64,000 bases of DNA from Pyropia haitanensis (taxonomy: Eukaryota > Rhodophyta > Bangiophyceae > Bangiales > Bangiaceae), in the NCBI GenBank assembly GCA_008729055.1, contig SDUX01000008.1, positions 1,302,001-1,366,000 of the forward strand, written 5' to 3'. The translations under genes and the position numbers were made by a program. Every line of letters begins with the position of its first letter. Position 1 is the stretch's first letter. A model generated the notes under the pieces. That model was not told where the DNA came from. It made no database searches and saw only the letters and a list, made by a program, of their open reading frames with translations. This document shows positions 62,349-64,000 of the stretch, piece after piece.

Positions 62349-64000
62349 CTATTGGCGCCGAAACACGTCTGGCGTGTTGTAGTCGTCGTCCTCATTGGGG
62401 AGCCCGTCCCCCCCCTCCCCCTCCTCCGCGTCCGGGTCGACAAAGTCAGCCAGGTCCGACCCGTCCGGCTCCTCACTCGCGAGCGCGACGGGCAGGCTGG
62501 TGACCGTCACCACGTCATCGTCCACCGCCAGCCGCTGCACGCGCACGCCCGTCGCAAAGCGGGACTGCAGCGCAATCTGGTCCGCCGCCTGGCGCACGAG
62601 CGTGCCGCGGCTGGTGATGAGCATCACCTCCGCGTCCGCGTCGACGGAGCGGAGGGCGACGAGGGAGGGAGCGCCGGGCGCCGCAGCCGGGGGCGTGCCG
62701 TTGGTAGCCGCGCTGCCAGGCGCGTCGGCCGCAGAGAGGGGATCCCCGTCACTGCTCGTGTCGTCCGCGTCGGCGCCCTCGACGGCGGCCACGTCCATGG
62801 CGGGCGTGGCCGTTTTGCGGTGGCGGCCCGTGGTCGGCGCCTTGAACTTGAGGATCTTGAGGCCAATCCCGCCCCGCGCTTGCAGCCGAAACTCAGACGC
62901 CCGCAGCCGCTTGCCATACCCCGACGACGTGACCGCGAGGAGGTAGGTGGACGCGTCGTTCCCGCCCGCCGGCAGCACGTCCACGTCCACCACCCGGTCG
63001 CCCGGCCGTAGCTTCATGGCGCGCACCCCCCGGGACGTCCGCCCCGACGGCCGCAGCTGCTTCTCGTCAATCGCAAAGCGGACGCCCAGCCCGCCCGCCG
63101 ACGCCACAATCACCGAGTCCCCCGTGCTGCACCGCGCCACCCACCGCAGCCGGTCGCCCGGCGTCAGGTGGATGATGCGGAGGCCCCGGCTGGGCGGCGA
63201 CGCAAACGCCGCCAGCGGCGTCCGCTTCACGTACGCCGCCTCGGTCAGCAGCAGGATGTACTCGTCATCCCGAAAGGCCGACACGGGGAGGAGCGCGGCG
63301 ACGCTGTCGCCCGCGGCGATCGCCGGCAGCAGCTGGAAGAGGGGCGTGCCCCGCGCCTCGCGGGTCGTCCGCGGCACCTTGTGCGCCGGCAGCGCGTGGG
63401 CGGTGCCCGCCTCGGAGATGACCAGCAGCGTGTCGTGGTCGTAGCAGGAGAAAAAGTGGGCGACCACGTCGTCAGTCTTCATGTTGCGCACACCCGCCTT
63501 GCCGCGGGTGCCCCGGGACTGGGCGTCAAAGTCACCGACGGGCATGCGCTTGACGTAGCCCTGGGAGGTCACCACCACCACCGACCGGCTGTTGGCAATG
63601 AGCGACAGGTCGTCGACGACCTTGGACGCGTCCTCGCCGAGGAGGATCTCGGAGCGCCGGCCGAGGCTGCCCGACAGCGTCGCGCGCGCCTCCTCCAGCT
63701 CCGCCGCGATAACGTCGACGACCACCGCCCGGTCGGCGAGCGTGGCGGTCAGGCGCTGGATGGTCGCCGACAGGGTGGCGGCCTCAGCCTCTAGGCGCTC
63801 CCGCTCCAGCGCCGTCAGCCGGCGGAGCTGCATCGTCAGCACCGCCTCGGCCTGCGCGGCGGACAGGCCAAACGGCGGCGCCTGCAGCGCCGCGCGCGCG
63901 CCGGGCGCGTCGGCGGCGCCGCGGATGGCGGCAACGACATCGTCCATGCGCGACACGGCCGACAGGAACCCGTCGACAACGTGTGCGCGGTCGGTGGCGC
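62349..64000 (-). CDS. gyrA: DNA gyrase subunit A, C-terminal part (5' end outside window)
   Basis: The A subunit of bacterial-type gyrase, nuclear-encoded in algae and plants and sent to plastid and/or mitochondrion, where with GyrB it introduces negative supercoils. The reading frame runs off the window at 64000. The visible part begins RAHVVDGFLSAVSRMDDVVA, continues LSAAQAEAVLTMQLRRLTAL and a coiled-coil stretch (end of the breakage-reunion domain), then the six-bladed beta-pinwheel. The GyrA-box position reads GYVKRMPVGDFDAQSRGTRG, a degenerate form of QRRGG(K/R)G. A later blade has LQARGGIGLKILKF. An insertion with Asp/Ser/Ala-rich sequence (about 62690-62820) lies in the pinwheel. The end is acidic (DPDAEEGEGGDGL). 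The catalytic Tyr and any transit peptide are outside the window. Confidence 0.95.
   Translation of the reverse strand, partial: ATDRAHVVDGFLSAVSRMDDVVAAIRGAADAPGARAALQAPPFGLSAAQAEAVLTMQLRRLTALERERLEAEAATLSATIQRLTATLADRAVVVDVIAAELEEARATLSGSLGRRSEILLGEDASKVVDDLSLIANSRSVVVVTSQGYVKRMPVGDFDAQSRGTRGKAGVRNMKTDDVVAHFFSCYDHDTLLVISEAGTAHALPAHKVPRTTREARGTPLFQLLPAIAAGDSVAALLPVSAFRDDEYILLLTEAAYVKRTPLAAFASPPSRGLRIIHLTPGDRLRWVARCSTGDSVIVASAGGLGVRFAIDEKQLRPSGRTSRGVRAMKLRPGDRVVDVDVLPAGGNDASTYLLAVTSSGYGKRLRASEFRLQARGGIGLKILKFKAPTTGRHRKTATPAMDVAAVEGADADDTSSDGDPLSAADAPGSAATNGTPPAAAPGAPSLVALRSVDADAEVMLITSRGTLVRQAADQIALQSRFATGVRVQRLAVDDDVVTVTSLPVALASEEPDGSDLADFVDPDAEEGEGGDGLPNEDDDYNTPDVFRRQ

Overview
The window is eukaryotic nuclear DNA of very high GC content, with long C and G homopolymers and many GCC/GTC-rich stretches. 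Coding regions are compact: most genes are single-exon and a few have one short GT-AG intron. A nuclear copy of the bacterial-type DNA gyrase A subunit points to a plastid-bearing alga. The GC-rich, intron-poor style with alanine-rich proteins fits a bangiophyte red alga (Porphyra/Pyropia-like). This is inferred from gene style, not from a marker gene, and another GC-rich alga is possible.

Layout. 1-10 kb: low-complexity GC-rich DNA with degenerate minisatellites and a 183-bp tandem duplication; no gene is recognised with confidence. 10.3-11.5 kb (-): F-box plus Sel1-repeat protein. 12.6-13.6 kb (+): two-exon Lin0512-family gene. 14.1-18.3 kb: a large foldback element with ~0.8-0.9-kb inverted arms around AT-richer tandem repeats. 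19.2-20.0 kb (+): BAH-domain gene, possibly interrupted. 22.7-23.8 kb (+): secreted Cys-containing protein with a degenerate superoxide-dismutase-like C-terminus. 25.0-25.76 kb: Tc1/mariner relic flanked by TA. 26.7-27.5 kb (+): MORN-like/J-domain protein. 28.1-29.5 kb (-): arsenite methyltransferase with a Cys-rich tail. 31.2-31.7 kb (+): secreted eight-cysteine peptide. 32.1 kb (-): intron-containing tRNA-Ala(TGC). 32.4-33.3 kb (+): MPDU1. 33.5-34.6 kb (-): ETF alpha subunit. 35.3-41.5 kb (+): giant GRIP-domain golgin. 42.1-44.0 kb: two adjacent terminal-inverted-repeat elements. 44.7-45.1 and 47.4-47.75 kb (+): paralogous metallothioneins with identical intron positions. 48.5-53.8 kb (+): tyrosine-recombinase retrotransposon with intact frames and split direct repeats. 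53.8-55.1 kb (-): tandem-C2 copine-like protein. 57.3-58.2 kb (-): basic, Ala-rich protein of unknown function. 61.2-61.8 kb (+): secreted protein of unknown function. 62.3 kb to the window end (-): DNA gyrase subunit A, missing its N-terminal part.

Functional links. The ordinary genes cover unrelated housekeeping roles: ER glycosylation donors (MPDU1), mitochondrial electron transfer (ETFA), Golgi tethering (golgin) and organelle DNA topology (GyrA). A metal(loid) theme recurs in the Cys-tailed ArsM and the two metallothioneins, but closeness on a eukaryotic chromosome is weak evidence of shared control. The AT-richer islands mostly coincide with mobile or repetitive DNA. The most unusual structures are the 4.15-kb foldback element, the retrotransposon with extra end copies next to the copine-like gene, and the adjacent inverted-repeat elements at 42-44 kb.
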